A stretch of 46,838 nucleotides of DNA from an uncultured Prevotellaceae bacterium. Lineage in GTDB: Bacteria; Bacteroidota; Bacteroidia; Bacteroidales; Bacteroidaceae. The stretch covers positions 1 to 46,838 of the forward strand of contig CAMNJH010000003.1 in the NCBI GenBank assembly GCA_946541275.1, written 5' to 3'. Positions 1 to 9,163 of this stretch are shown piece after piece (the stretch's first letter is position 1; each line of letters opens with the position of its first letter). A program made the translations under genes and the position numbers. Under the pieces are notes generated by a model, which was given only the letters and a program-made list of their open reading frames with translations, searched no databases and was not told where the DNA came from.

Positions 1-1980
1 CACCCAGGGCACGCAGTCGGGCACCATGCCCAGGTCTTCAGCACAGCAGAGCATGCGAGTGGACTGGGTCAGCAGGGGCAGCTTCTTCATGGCCTCATGA
101 TACCAGAACTGGTTGTTGCGACGGTAGAAATAGTCTTCGTACAAATGCTTGAAGCGGTGGCGCTCGTCCTCAGTCAGCAGCGACTGGTACTCCTCCATCC
201 TCAGTGCATTGATGCGGGGATGCCAGCCCCGTGCAGCGCCATGACGGTTGTCGGGCAGGAACAGCTCCTCACGGAAGGGCACGCCATAGGCCTCAACCTC
301 CTCACGCGTCATGGGCAGCGATGGCTGGAACTGCCCATAGAGACCGCTCTTGTGGGGCACGGGAATTTCCCAGATGCGGAAGAAGCCCAGCACGTGGTCA
401 ATGCGGTAGGCATCAAAATACTGGGCCATCTTGCGGAATCGGCGCACCCACCACTGGCATCCGTCCTTCAGCATCTCGTCCCAGTTGTAGGTGGGGAATC
501 CCCAGTTCTGTCCGTCTTCGGCGAAGGCATCGGGCGGGGCACCAGCCTGTCCGTTCAGGTTGAAATAGCGAGGCTCCACCCAGGCCTCCACGCCGTCGCG
601 GCTGATGCCAATGGGGATATCGCCCTTCAGGATGACGCGCTGCTGGCGGGCATGCTCGTGGGCCAGCCGCATCTGCAGGTCCAGGTTGTACTGCACGAAG
701 TACCAGAAATCAAGCACCTTCTGGTCGGGCTTGGCCAGCGGCGTGGGCCACTGCTCGAAGACGGCCGTGCCATAAAGGTCGCGGTAATAGCTGAACTCTG
801 CGTAGGGCTGCAGCCAATGCTTGTTCTCCTCGAAGAAGTCCTTGTAGGCTTTCCTGCGCTTCACGGCCGCCCACTCCTGCTGGTAGACCTCGCGCAGATA
901 GTCCATTTTCACACGGTTCACACGCTCGTAGTCAATCTGCGGCAGCGCATTGAGCTCCTGGCGCACCTGCTCGTAGTGCTCACGCCGCTGGGCGTCCTTC
1001 AGCTGGGGCAGCTGGCGCAGGTCGGTGTACTGCGGATGCAGGGCATAGATGCTGATGCTGTTGTAGGGATAGGAATCCTGCCAGGTATGAGTGATGTTGG
1101 TATCGTTGATGGGCAGTATCTGCAGGATGCGCTGGCTGGTCTTGGCGCACCAGTCAATCATCATCTTCAGGTCGCCAAAGTCGCCCACGCCGAAGCTTCC
1201 TTCCGTACGAAGCGAGAAGACGGGGATGACGGTGCCGGCTCCCTTCCACGGATAGACGGCGAAGGAAGCCTGCGGCAACTCGTAGATGGCAACGTCGCCC
1301 TTCTGCAACCCAGCGTCGGGCAGCTCCACAAAGCGGTTGTTGCAGTTCTCCCAGACGGGGCTGTTGTTCTTTTTCGTCTCCGGATTATCATTCATCATTG
1401 GAAGAATGACGAACTTGAACTCAAAGCGTCCTGGCAGGCGGTCGGCATCGAGACTGACCACCCACTCATGACATTCGTGCTCAGTCATGGGCAGGGCCAG
1501 CTGGGCATTCCAGGCTCCCAGATAGGCGGGGGCTCCCACCAGGGCCAGCCGCTGCCCACTGCGCAACTGGGGGGCTCGTACCTTCAGGCGGATAGTGGTG
1601 GAGAACTCACTCTTGGTGCTCAGCTCCCGCTGACGGGCCATCACACAGTCGGTAAAGGCCGAAGAGTACATATACGAATCCTCGGGCGTGTCGAGCCAGT
1701 GGTCGTAGGCCATGTAGCGAACGCCGCGTACGGCGGCCAGTTCCAGCCGGTGGGGCTCGGTCAGCCATTCCTTGCGCACCACTTCTTCGCCCCGCGTCAC
1801 ACTATAATAGTAATCCAGGTAAGTGCCGGCTGCGCCCTTCCAAGGCAGCTCCAGCATCCAGTGATAGCCATCCAGTGTTCCCATTGTGTGCTGCTGTACA
1901 GGCTTTTCACCATCCAGGATGTTCACCACCAGCTGCTCACCAAATGTTGTCTGATACTCCAGGTTAAATAGAATCTTCAT
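1..1980 (-). CDS. malQ: 4-alpha-glucanotransferase (GH77, amylomaltase) with N-terminal CBM20 modules, truncated by window edge
   Basis: A cytoplasmic disproportionating enzyme that transfers glucan units between maltodextrins and releases glucose. The reverse strand is open from ATG at 1980-1978 to base 1, giving 660 codons; the C-terminus lies outside the window. Two starch-binding CBM20-like modules come first (about residues 1-110 and 135-255, the second with LGAWNAQLALPM). The GH77 barrel follows: DAYRIDH places the predicted nucleophile at Asp528, and CAEDLG the acid/base at Glu648. EDLGMVPDCVPW resembles DPE2-type GH77 enzymes rather than the short bacterial MalQ. There is no signal peptide. 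The start is supported by a -7 box (2014-2021, reverse strand) 34 bases upstream and by a LacI-type operator beyond it, which ties the gene to the sus-like locus at the other end of the window. Family assignment is firm; substrate preference (maltose versus longer dextrins) is inferred. Confidence 0.93.
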   Translation of the reverse strand, partial: MKILFNLEYQTTFGEQLVVNILDGEKPVQQHTMGTLDGYHWMLELPWKGAAGTYLDYYYSVTRGEEVVRKEWLTEPHRLELAAVRGVRYMAYDHWLDTPEDSYMYSSAFTDCVMARQRELSTKSEFSTTIRLKVRAPQLRSGQRLALVGAPAYLGAWNAQLALPMTEHECHEWVVSLDADRLPGRFEFKFVILPMMNDNPETKKNNSPVWENCNNRFVELPDAGLQKGDVAIYELPQASFAVYPWKGAGTVIPVFSLRTEGSFGVGDFGDLKMMIDWCAKTSQRILQILPINDTNITHTWQDSYPYNSISIYALHPQYTDLRQLPQLKDAQRREHYEQVRQELNALPQIDYERVNRVKMDYLREVYQQEWAAVKRRKAYKDFFEENKHWLQPYAEFSYYRDLYGTAVFEQWPTPLAKPDQKVLDFWYFVQYNLDLQMRLAHEHARQQRVILKGDIPIGISRDGVEAWVEPRYFNLNGQAGAPPDAFAEDGQNWGFPTYNWDEMLKDGCQWWVRRFRKMAQYFDAYRIDHVLGFFRIWEIPVPHKSGLYGQFQPSLPMTREEVEAYGVPFREELFLPDNRHGAARGWHPRINALRMEEYQSLLTEDERHRFKHLYEDYFYRRNNQFWYHEAMKKLPLLTQSTRMLCCAEDLGMVPDCVPWV

Positions 1981-2013
1981 ATTATATTAGTTTTTTTTGT
2001 TTCTAGCTAAGGG

Positions 2014-2021
2014 CAAAGTTA
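2014..2021 (-). promoter_or_regulatory. -7 promoter box of malQ
   Basis: TAACTTTG on the reverse strand matches the Bacteroidota TAnnTTTG box. A weak TTG lies at 2041-2039 with non-ideal spacing, so the -33 element is poor. The box starts 62.5 bp from the centre of the upstream operator. Confidence 0.75.
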
Positions 2022-2076
2022 CTACTTTTTTCATTCCTCAACCGCTTCTTTGCTCATGAATGAACACTAGTTTGCA

Positions 2077-2090
2077 TGCAAACGATTGCA
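2077..2090. promoter_or_regulatory. LacI-family operator upstream of malQ
   Basis: TGCAAACGATTGCA is a 14-bp near-palindrome with a CG centre (one mismatched pair), flanked by A and T to give a 16-bp dyad. The same motif occurs at 38730-38743 and 46731-46744. It lies upstream of the malQ core promoter, not over it. The rest of the 324-base gap between malQ and the CapA-like gene holds the two divergent promoters and a short direct repeat. Confidence 0.85.
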
Positions 2091-2179
2091 TCCTTTTCCT
2101 TTTTTCCCGTTCTTCATTTTCCGGACATGGGGGATTCCCACATTCACTTTTCACATTACTCTTCCAAGCCATCAGGCAG

Positions 2180-2205
2180 AATCCATTTGAAATCCATTTG
2201 AAATC
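2180..2205. repeat. 11-bp tandem repeat (about 2.4 copies)
   Basis: AATCCATTTGA occurs twice in a row, followed by AATC, in the leader region upstream of the CapA-like gene. No function is evident. Confidence 0.6.
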
Positions 2206-2259
2206 TTATGTTTTTATGAACTTTTGCATTGAAAAGAATGGTTTCTGGAATTATTATTG

Positions 2260-2267
2260 TAACTTTG
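2260..2267 (+). promoter_or_regulatory. -7 promoter box of the CapA-like gene
   Basis: TAACTTTG, 37 bases before the start codon at 2305, matches TAnnTTTG. The malQ operator is not at the 62.5-bp distance from this box, so this gene is probably not in the maltodextrin regulon. Confidence 0.65.
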
Positions 2268-2304
2268 CACACAGATTCCTGACAAAATTGATGATAATGC
2301 CATC

Positions 2305-3468
2305 ATGAAACAGAAGCACTCCTTTTTCCTCCTGCTGGCTTCACTGGCCATGGTCTTCAGCGCTTGCAACGCTGCCAACAAGCAACAGTCACCCACAGAC
2401 GAAGACACCATCACGGTGGAGCCGCGTGAGCTCCACTTAAGCCTGCTCTTCGCTGGCGACCTGATGCAGCACGGGCCACAGATAAAAGCCGCTCTGCAGC
2501 CCGACGGCACCTACAACTACGACGAGACATTTGCACTGGTGAAGGCCGAGATTGAGCGCGCCGACGTGGCCATTGGTAACTTTGAGGTGACGCTGGGCGG
2601 GCGGCCTTACTCTGGCTATCCCCAGTTCCGTGCACCCGATGAGTATCTGCAGACCTGCATTGATGCTGGATTCGACGTGCTGCTCACGGCCAACAACCAC
2701 TGTCTGGACAGCCGGCGCGCCGGGCTGGAGCGCACCATCAGCATGATGGACTCGCTGCATGTGCCCCACCTGGGTACATATATAAACCAGGCAGAACGCG
2801 ACAAGGCCTACCCCTTCCTGCTGGAGAAGAACGGGCTGCGCGTGGTGCTGCTCAACTTCACCTACGGCACCAACGGCATAGCCATTGAACAGCCCAACGT
2901 GGTCAACCTGATTGACACCACCCAGATTCGCGCTGACATAGAGAAAGCCAAGGCCATGCAGCCCGATGTCATCATCGCCCTACCCCACTGGGGCATTGAG
3001 TACCAGCAGCTGCCCTCTCAGCAGCAGCGCGAGCTGGCCCAGTGGCTGTTCGACAATGGAGTGGACCACGTCATTGGCGGCCATCCCCATGTGGCACAGC
3101 CCCTGGAGCTTAGCCCCGACAGCCTGCATCTGGTGGCCTGGTCAATGGGCAATGTGGTGAGCAACCAGTCGAAGCCCAACACCTACGGCGGCTACCTGGT
3201 ACGTCTGGAACTGGAGAAGCGCGACACACTGGAAAACGGACAGCCACGCCTCCACCCACAGACCCGCCTGAGCAACTGCGGCTACTGCCTTTATTGGGTC
3301 AGTCGTCCAAACGACAATAACTTCAAGCATAACTACCGCATCTTGCCCATTGACATCCCTGACTCAGTACTGACGGGCATGGAACAGAAGAACCGCTACG
3401 CCATACGCGCCAGCATGCGCCGCCTGATGGAACGTCATGCCAAGGGCGTCAGCGAATACCAGTTCTAG
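2305..3468 (+). CDS. CapA-family metallophosphatase-like lipoprotein
   Basis: A 387-residue lipoprotein. The signal peptide ends in a lipobox with Cys21 (VFSAC), so it should be anchored in the cell envelope. The rest matches the CapA/PGA-synthesis family, a calcineurin-like metallophosphatase fold: LLFAGDLMQHG (about residues 48-58), GNFEVTLGG, TANNHCLD, LPHWGIEYQ and VIGGHPHVAQP supply the expected metal-binding Asp, Asn and His residues in order. CapA relatives take part in poly-gamma-glutamate capsule export, but no capB/capC-type genes adjoin, so that role is not supported here. It is transcribed alone, and its 3' end faces the GH2 gene across a palindromic repeat element. Family assignment is good; the physiological substrate is unknown. 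Confidence 0.88.
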   Translation: MKQKHSFFLLLASLAMVFSACNAANKQQSPTDEDTITVEPRELHLSLLFAGDLMQHGPQIKAALQPDGTYNYDETFALVKAEIERADVAIGNFEVTLGGRPYSGYPQFRAPDEYLQTCIDAGFDVLLTANNHCLDSRRAGLERTISMMDSLHVPHLGTYINQAERDKAYPFLLEKNGLRVVLLNFTYGTNGIAIEQPNVVNLIDTTQIRADIEKAKAMQPDVIIALPHWGIEYQQLPSQQQRELAQWLFDNGVDHVIGGHPHVAQPLELSPDSLHLVAWSMGNVVSNQSKPNTYGGYLVRLELEKRDTLENGQPRLHPQTRLSNCGYCLYWVSRPNDNNFKHNYRILPIDIPDSVLTGMEQKNRYAIRASMRRLMERHAKGVSEYQF

Positions 3469-3486
3469 TCTTCCATGCACCATAAT

Positions 3487-3546
3487 CCCCACCGTCCACT
3501 CCCCTTTCGAAGCGGAATACAGGGTGGGGTCTTTTGTATCTGTATC
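3487..3546 (+). terminator. Candidate terminator after the CapA-like gene
   Basis: CCCCACC at 3487-3493 can pair with GGTGGGG at 3533-3539, followed by TCTTTTG. The loop is long (39 bases), so efficiency is uncertain. Confidence 0.45.
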
Positions 3547-3757
3547 TAAGACGAATATACGAAAGTATAGCCTTTACGCGCACGCGCGTAAATACGTAAA
3601 TAATAGACAAAAGAAAGTGCTACAAGTGCTACTGGCATTCTTAACAAACTGGAACACAACAATTTGCGGGTGCATTTTGGCTTTTTGAAAATGCTACTGG
3701 AAATGCTACTGGTAGGGATGGGTAACTAGTTGCACATTTTAGCTCTTTTGTGCAGAA

Positions 3758-3804
3758 ATGAGACATATAGAAAAGTCGCGGCCCGACTTTTCTATATGTC
3801 TCAT
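3758..3804. repeat. Perfect 21-bp inverted repeat in element copy 1
   Basis: The arms 3758-3778 and 3784-3804 are exactly complementary over 21 bases (beginning ATGAGACATATAG) with a 5-base loop, CGGCC. Copies 2 and 3 keep only the outer part, TGTCTCAT facing ATGAGACA. Confidence 0.9.
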
Positions 3805-3847
3805 CGGGAATTTTTCATGCGGCACCGACTTTTCAAAAAAGGGCGGC

Positions 3848-3910
3848 GACTTTTTGAAAAATCTCGTTGACTTTTTGAAAAATCTCGTTGACTTTTTGGA
3901 AAATCTCGCC
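3848..3910. repeat. 21-bp tandem repeat core of element copy 1 (3 units)
   Basis: Three consecutive 21-bp units start at 3848, 3869 and 3890, each beginning GACTTTTTG and running into an A-rich stretch and TCTCG. The period is the same as in copies 2 and 3, although the unit sequence has diverged. Confidence 0.85.
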
Positions 3911-4065
3911 GCCGTTCTGTGGCCGGTAGCACCTGTAGCATTTCCGGTAGCACTTCCGAGAGGCCAATTTGCACCCGTAAACGTCACAACAACAGATGGT
4001 TAACACCACCGGTAGCACTTGTAGCACATCCATTCGCGCAATATATACGCGCGCGCGTAGTAGCT

Positions 4066-6465
4066 CTAAAAACCGATGATGGCTGATGGCAGCATGGGCG
4101 ACTGGGCGGTGAGCTGGCCATGGCCACGTACCACGGCAATGCACTTGCCGAAGAAGGCCTTTCGGCGTGGCTTTTCTGTTGACGCGCCTACACTTAGTCT
4201 TTCCATGGAGGTCTGACAACCATTATCGGTAGCCACCAAGCTGGCACCCTGTCCGCTGGTGCTGAAGACGAACTGATCCTCGGCCCAGGGACAGAGATTT
4301 CCGTCCTTGTCGACAACTTCAACATTGATAAAGGTGAGGTCGCTTCCAGCGTAGTCAATGCTCAGGCGGGCATGGTCGGGCTGGCCGGCAGTACGGATGA
4401 CTTGCTGGCATACCACCTTACCGTTCTTTCGGCTTATGGCTTTCACCTCGCCTGGCTCATAAGTGACGCGCCACATCACATGATAGGTGTGGTCGTCCTT
4501 CTTCCTGACGCCCTGGCTGCGCCCATTGATGAAGAGTTCCACTTCGTCAGCCTGATTATAGTAGGCCCAGAGGTCAATGGTCTGGCCAGGCAGCCAGTTC
4601 CAATGGGGGAAGAGGTGCAGCATGGGCTGACTGGTCCATTCGCTCTGGTACATGTAGTAAGAGTCCTTGGGGAATCCGGCCAGGTCGATTATGCCAAAAT
4701 AGGAGCTGCGGGCCGGAAAGCCATAGGGAGTAGGCTCGCCAATGTAGTCAAAGCCTGTCCAGATGAACTGTCCGCCGCAGTAGGGCGTATGCTTCACCAC
4801 ATCCCAGGTCTCTTCATGAGTGGACGACCAGGAGGCATGCATATTATCGTAGGCGGAACACATGAAGGTAGGGTCGGTATAGGGCAGCCACCATTCCTTC
4901 GGCGCAGTGTAGATGCTGTCACTGGGCATCATGTAATAGCCACGCGTCTGCAGGGCGCTGACACTCTCGGAGAAGATGAAAGGCTTACCGGGGAAGTTCT
5001 TAGGCACGTCCCTCACCCACTGGTGGTGATAGTTGAAGCCAATGATGTCAATGGCACCACTCTTGAACAGGTGGTTGCCTGGGCTGGGCTCGTTGCAGCC
5101 AGCAGTGATGGGGCGGGTGGCATCGTAACGGCGCACTATTTCAGCCAGATGCCGGGTGAGCAGCGACTGCACACTGAGTTCGCCATCGCGGGCCAGCGTG
5201 GATGCATCGTGACCAGCGTTGAGAATCAGGTTGGCCTGCTCCAGCGACAAGGTATCGGCCTCGGCACTCGACCACTGCTCAAGTACCTCATTGCCAATGC
5301 TCCACATAAGTACGGAGGGGTGGTTGCGGTCACGCAGGACAAGATCGGTCAAGTCGCGCTCATGCCATTCGTCAAAGAAGCGGGCATAGTCGTTCTGCGT
5401 CTTGCGGCGTCGCCACATATCGAAGCTTTCGTCCATGACGACAAAGCCCATGGTATCACACATGCTGAGCAGTTCAGGGGCTGGCGGATTATGGCTGCTG
5501 CGAATGGCATTGCAGCCCATCTGCTTCAGCTTGGTAAGCTTGCGGTGAAGTGCGTCTTCACTGAGCGCTGCGCCCAGGCATCCAAAGTCGTGATGCTCAC
5601 AGACACCGTTCAGCTTCATGTTCTGCCCATTCAGCCAAAAGCCTGTCTGGGAGTCGAAGCGGAAGTCGCGGAAGCCCGTGGTGGTCCACACTTCGTCCAC
5701 CACCTGGCGGCCTACCAGCACCTGCGTACGAACATTATATATATAGGGATGGGCAGGCGACCACAGCTGAGGTTTGCGCACCTTCATCCCTACCTCGCGG
5801 CCTTCGGCGTCAAAGACGGTGTTCCTGATTTGCGGCTTAATGCTGGCATCCTGGTGGTTCTCAATGTCAACATCGACGGTCACCCGCCCCGTCCTGGCAT
5901 CGGTCTGCACATGAACGCCCCAATGCTTCACATGGATGGGGCCGGTAGTGGTGAGCCACACATGGCGATAGATGCCGCAACCGGAGTACCAGCGTGAGTT
6001 GGGCTGGTCGCTATTGTCAACGCGGACCGCCACCATGTTCTTTCCGTCGTGCAGGTAATCGGTGACGTCATACTCAAAAGAGCTGTAGCCATAGGGACGG
6101 AAGCCCACCTTCTGTCCATTCACATAGACCGTGGAGTTCATGTAGACGCCATCAAACTCTAGGAAGAAGCGTTTCCCGTTCCTGTCGGCTGGTGAAAGGA
6201 CAAGGCTTTTCCGGTACCACCCCACTCCACCAGGCAGTGCACCGCCTCCGGCTCCACTGGGGTTTCCAGCAGAAAAGTCGCCCTCAACAGCCCAGTCATG
6301 AGGCACATTGAGACAGCGCCAGTGGGCATCATTATAGCTGGGTGATGCCATCACGGCCGAGTCGGCCAGCATGAAGCGCCAGCCAGCATCAAAGCTCTTG
6401 CGTTCGCGGGCTTGCAGCGCTGAGGCTAGCACCATCAGGATCAAGCATAATGAGTATTTCTTCAT
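4066..6465 (-). CDS. GH2 family beta-galactosidase, exported
   Basis: A 799-residue glycoside hydrolase with a cleavable signal peptide (about residues 1-19, ending ALQA), so probably periplasmic. Domains in order: sugar-binding jelly roll (about 25-185, with VPHDWAVEGDF and SGIYRHVW-like SGCGIYRHVW), a short Ig-like domain, the TIM barrel (about 275-560) and C-terminal beta domains. WSIGNEV gives the predicted acid/base Glu393, and FIFSES the nucleophile Glu500. It starts 28 bases after the DUF5686 gene stops, so it may be the last gene of that operon. The Ig-like domain looks about 25 residues shorter than usual near residue 226. Beta-galactosidase is the likeliest activity, but other GH2 specificities cannot be excluded by motif alone. 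Confidence 0.9.
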   Translation of the reverse strand: MKKYSLCLILMVLASALQARERKSFDAGWRFMLADSAVMASPSYNDAHWRCLNVPHDWAVEGDFSAGNPSGAGGGALPGGVGWYRKSLVLSPADRNGKRFFLEFDGVYMNSTVYVNGQKVGFRPYGYSSFEYDVTDYLHDGKNMVAVRVDNSDQPNSRWYSGCGIYRHVWLTTTGPIHVKHWGVHVQTDARTGRVTVDVDIENHQDASIKPQIRNTVFDAEGREVGMKVRKPQLWSPAHPYIYNVRTQVLVGRQVVDEVWTTTGFRDFRFDSQTGFWLNGQNMKLNGVCEHHDFGCLGAALSEDALHRKLTKLKQMGCNAIRSSHNPPAPELLSMCDTMGFVVMDESFDMWRRRKTQNDYARFFDEWHERDLTDLVLRDRNHPSVLMWSIGNEVLEQWSSAEADTLSLEQANLILNAGHDASTLARDGELSVQSLLTRHLAEIVRRYDATRPITAGCNEPSPGNHLFKSGAIDIIGFNYHHQWVRDVPKNFPGKPFIFSESVSALQTRGYYMMPSDSIYTAPKEWWLPYTDPTFMCSAYDNMHASWSSTHEETWDVVKHTPYCGGQFIWTGFDYIGEPTPYGFPARSSYFGIIDLAGFPKDSYYMYQSEWTSQPMLHLFPHWNWLPGQTIDLWAYYNQADEVELFINGRSQGVRKKDDHTYHVMWRVTYEPGEVKAISRKNGKVVCQQVIRTAGQPDHARLSIDYAGSDLTFINVEVVDKDGNLCPWAEDQFVFSTSGQGASLVATDNGCQTSMERLSVGASTEKPRRKAFFGKCIAVVRGHGQLTAQSPMLPSAIIGF

Positions 6466-6493
6466 TGTCAGTAGTAGGGTGTATGTTCTTTTC

Positions 6494-9109
6494 TTAGAAG
6501 GTCATGCGTATCATGAAGCGCACACCGTGCTTGTGGGCAGTGGGCAGGTCCAGATAGCTCAGTCGGCGCACATATTCTACATGCACTATCTTGAAGATGT
6601 TGTGGATGCCTGCCGATACCTCCCAATAGGGTCGCTTGGAGTCCATCAGATAGGAGCCCTCGGGGAAGTACATCAGCACATCGCTGCCAGCATTCTGTGC
6701 CAGCATGGGATTGTTCTTGTCACTGAGGTCGCCCCACAGACATTTCACCGTGAGCCACTCACGCCATTTCAGCTTGCGCAGCAAGGGGATGCGGTTGAAT
6801 ATTTTACCATTCAGGTCCCAGAGCAGCATGGCCGAGGCATAGCGGTCGTTGAGGAACTCCATGTTGTTTATGAGGGTGAAGGTGTAGTCCTGCATGATGT
6901 AGCTCAGGTTGGTCTCGGGCATGATGAGCAGGGGGAAGGGCACCTGGTTCCACTGTATGCCACCCTTCATATAGAAATCGAGCTTGCCCCACGACTTCAG
7001 CCAGAAGCGCTTGAAGATAGTGGCCTCGGAGAAGTTGTAGGTGTAGTCGCCACCCAGGAAGTCCTTCAAGCCCATGGTATGGCTGACGGTAAAGACGGGC
7101 GAGTCAAGGTTGATGGGCAGTCGGCGCTGCTTGGTGTTGATGAAGGTCTCGCCAGGAGCAAAGCGCAGCTCAGCACGCAGCTCGGTGGTGCGGAGTGACT
7201 GTGATGGCGTAGCCGCCATATTGCCCAGGGCGTGATTGCTGAAGTTTGTCCAGGTGGTGCGGTCACCGCTCTTGGACAGAGGCACGAAGAACAGCTGTCC
7301 GGCTCCCTCGTTCTCTTCAGCCTTCAGCGCCACGGTGGTACGGAAGCCCCAGTCCTCCTCACGCTCAAAGGTGAGCGACTGGCGGTTGTAGAACATCATC
7401 TTGTCGACCTTGGCCCATTTGAAAGAGGTAAACACATTATCCTTGTCGGTGTGCATGAACTTGTCACTGGGCGACATCACGTCGTAGGTTGACGACAGTG
7501 TCAGCGTACGCTTGGGGAACTCGCGGGGCAGATATTCCTTCTTGTTGAACGACCATATCAGGTCGCCCTTGTAATAGGTCTTCTTCGAGTCCACGCCTCG
7601 GGCAATATAGCCGGAAGCAAAGAAATTGGAGTCAAGATTTGCCGTGGTCTGGGCCGACACGCGGAAGCGATAGCCATCCACGAAGTTGCGGGTAATCATG
7701 GTGTTGATAGGGCCAATATCCACCTTCGAAGGCGTCTTGGGTGTGCCCGTTTCCACAAAGTTCTCAATAAACGCCTTGGCCACGAAAATGATGTAGTTGA
7801 AGCCTTTTATCTGCTCCAGACCATGCACGAAGGCATCCATGGAGCTCTCGCTCTTGGTGAGTTCCACTTGTCGGTACTTCGACCAGAAATCATCGCCTTG
7901 CATCATGGCGTTCACGTCTTTCACTTCCTTCTTCTTACCCTTGAACAACTGGCGTGGCAGCTCGTCGAAGGCATAGTCAGTGATACGGGTGTTGCGTATG
8001 ACGGCAAACTGCTGCAGGAAGCTGGCCACCTTGAGCTCTGTGAACATATCATCAACGGAGAGCACCCATTCACCGTCGGGCAACTGGGTGAACTCTTGCG
8101 TCACCTTCATGTTTTCCACAAAATTCACATCCGAGCGCTTGGGAATGGTCATCTCACAGCGTTTCACCTGGAAGCTGCTGTCGGCCAACACATAGAGTTC
8201 ACCACGGAAGCCAAAGTCCTGCTGGTTGTTGGGCACGAACTCCAGATGGAAGCACAGGTCACGGCCCACATAGATAGTGTCGTGGATATAGTAGCGATAG
8301 AAGGCAATGGCATCGTCGCCGATGGGCGAGGTGAAAGGATACTGGAGCAGGCGTATCTGGTCATCATAGATGTTGATGTCAGTGAACACATCCTTCATCA
8401 GCGTGGTCAGTATGTCGCCCGTCTGTATCAGTTCATTGATGCCAGTATTGTTCATTCCCTTGATAATGGTTTTCTCGTCATGGGGTGACTTCCGGTAGAT
8501 CTTCTGCGAGACGGTTTCGTCCACTGAAATGGGCAGAATCAGCTTGTCATTATAAGGGCAGGTCTCCACCTGATTGACGAGCCACTGCTTCTTGGCAAAC
8601 CTTCCAGAGTCCAGCAAGGCAGGGGTGATGTCGTTCAGGGCCAGCGTCAGTTTCTGGTACTTGTTATATTGATAATAGTCGTGGTTTGACAGGTCTGTAC
8701 GCTTCTTTGCAGCCACCACCTTCTTCATCAGTTCCACGGCGGGATTGTTCTTCCGGCTATAGCGCTTGCGCTTGGCCTTGATGGTCACCTCGCCCAGCAC
8801 TTTGCTGTCTGGCTTCAGCTTGATACGCAGATAGTGCGGCGTACGGCCATCAACAATGATGGTTTGCGGCTGGTAGCCTATCGCGCTGAAAGTGAGCGGC
8901 CATCCATCGTGACGGGCAATGGTGAAAAAAGCATTGATATCCGATGAGACGGCCACGCCATGACCCCGATAGGAACAGCTGGCAAAGGAGATGCTGTCGC
9001 CCGTCTCGGCATCAAGAATGTGCCCGGTCAGCGTCTGGGCTACTGTAGGGCTGAATGCCAGACAGGAGATGATGAAAGAAAGGCCGATGCCTAGTTGTCT
9101 CAATGTCAT
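6494..9109 (-). CDS. DUF5686 / carboxypeptidase-regulatory-like domain outer-membrane protein
   Basis: The frame is open from 9163, but the start is placed at 9109 (MTLRQLGIG), because a clear signal peptide ending PTVAQ begins there and the longer version would put 18 polar residues in front of it. The mature protein (871 residues in all) begins with a CarboxypepD_reg-like beta domain (TGHILDAETGDSISFAS, about residues 26-110). A long DUF5686-type region of beta strands rich in aromatic residues follows and ends in an aromatic residue (RMTF), as in outer-membrane barrels. The gene lies 54 bases downstream of the phosphatidyltransferase and is probably co-transcribed with it. Such proteins are common in Bacteroidota; their function is not established. 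Confidence 0.8.
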   Translation of the reverse strand: MTLRQLGIGLSFIISCLAFSPTVAQTLTGHILDAETGDSISFASCSYRGHGVAVSSDINAFFTIARHDGWPLTFSAIGYQPQTIIVDGRTPHYLRIKLKPDSKVLGEVTIKAKRKRYSRKNNPAVELMKKVVAAKKRTDLSNHDYYQYNKYQKLTLALNDITPALLDSGRFAKKQWLVNQVETCPYNDKLILPISVDETVSQKIYRKSPHDEKTIIKGMNNTGINELIQTGDILTTLMKDVFTDINIYDDQIRLLQYPFTSPIGDDAIAFYRYYIHDTIYVGRDLCFHLEFVPNNQQDFGFRGELYVLADSSFQVKRCEMTIPKRSDVNFVENMKVTQEFTQLPDGEWVLSVDDMFTELKVASFLQQFAVIRNTRITDYAFDELPRQLFKGKKKEVKDVNAMMQGDDFWSKYRQVELTKSESSMDAFVHGLEQIKGFNYIIFVAKAFIENFVETGTPKTPSKVDIGPINTMITRNFVDGYRFRVSAQTTANLDSNFFASGYIARGVDSKKTYYKGDLIWSFNKKEYLPREFPKRTLTLSSTYDVMSPSDKFMHTDKDNVFTSFKWAKVDKMMFYNRQSLTFEREEDWGFRTTVALKAEENEGAGQLFFVPLSKSGDRTTWTNFSNHALGNMAATPSQSLRTTELRAELRFAPGETFINTKQRRLPINLDSPVFTVSHTMGLKDFLGGDYTYNFSEATIFKRFWLKSWGKLDFYMKGGIQWNQVPFPLLIMPETNLSYIMQDYTFTLINNMEFLNDRYASAMLLWDLNGKIFNRIPLLRKLKWREWLTVKCLWGDLSDKNNPMLAQNAGSDVLMYFPEGSYLMDSKRPYWEVSAGIHNIFKIVHVEYVRRLSYLDLPTAHKHGVRFMIRMTF

Positions 9110-9163
9110 TATTACAACAATTCTATTAAATCTTTGGTGATGCGGTGAGGAGCGCCTGGGCAA

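Larger units (their letters stand above)
3550..4062. repeat. Palindromic intergenic element, copy 1 (TGCTAC arms, 21-bp tandem core)
   Basis: About 510 bases fill the gap between the convergent CapA-like and GH2 genes, ending some 4 bases from the GH2 stop codon. The left arm (about 3573-3710) has an alternating CG tract (ACGCGCACGCGCGTAAATA), GTGCTACAAGTGCTAC, then GGGTGCA and two further TGCTAC motifs. The right arm (about 3922-4062) carries the same motifs in reverse order on the opposite strand, ending in a CGCGCGCGCG tract. The core holds a perfect hairpin (3758-3804) and three 21-bp units (3848-3910). Copies 2 and 3 share this architecture. Short ORFs inside are low-complexity products of the repeats and are not called as genes. 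Boundaries are approximate. Confidence 0.85.

Noticed and set aside
97..1971. Long open frame of 624 codons on the forward strand
   Set aside because: It is antisense to the GH77 gene, whose reverse-strand translation has clear catalytic motifs. The forward product has no recognisable domain.
3739..4003. Short ORFs in element copy 1, and similar ones at 26037-26481 and 34935-35364
   Set aside because: Their products (Lys-Cys-Tyr, Phe-Gln-Asn-Gly or Phe-Leu-Lys-Asn repeats) follow directly from TGCTAC and 21-bp repeats. They occur on both strands with no consistent start, so I treat them as non-coding.
4372..5997. Long forward open frame opposite the GH2 gene, and similar forward frames at 26728-31245
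   Set aside because: They are shadows of strongly recognisable reverse-strand genes in GC-rich sequence; no domains are visible.
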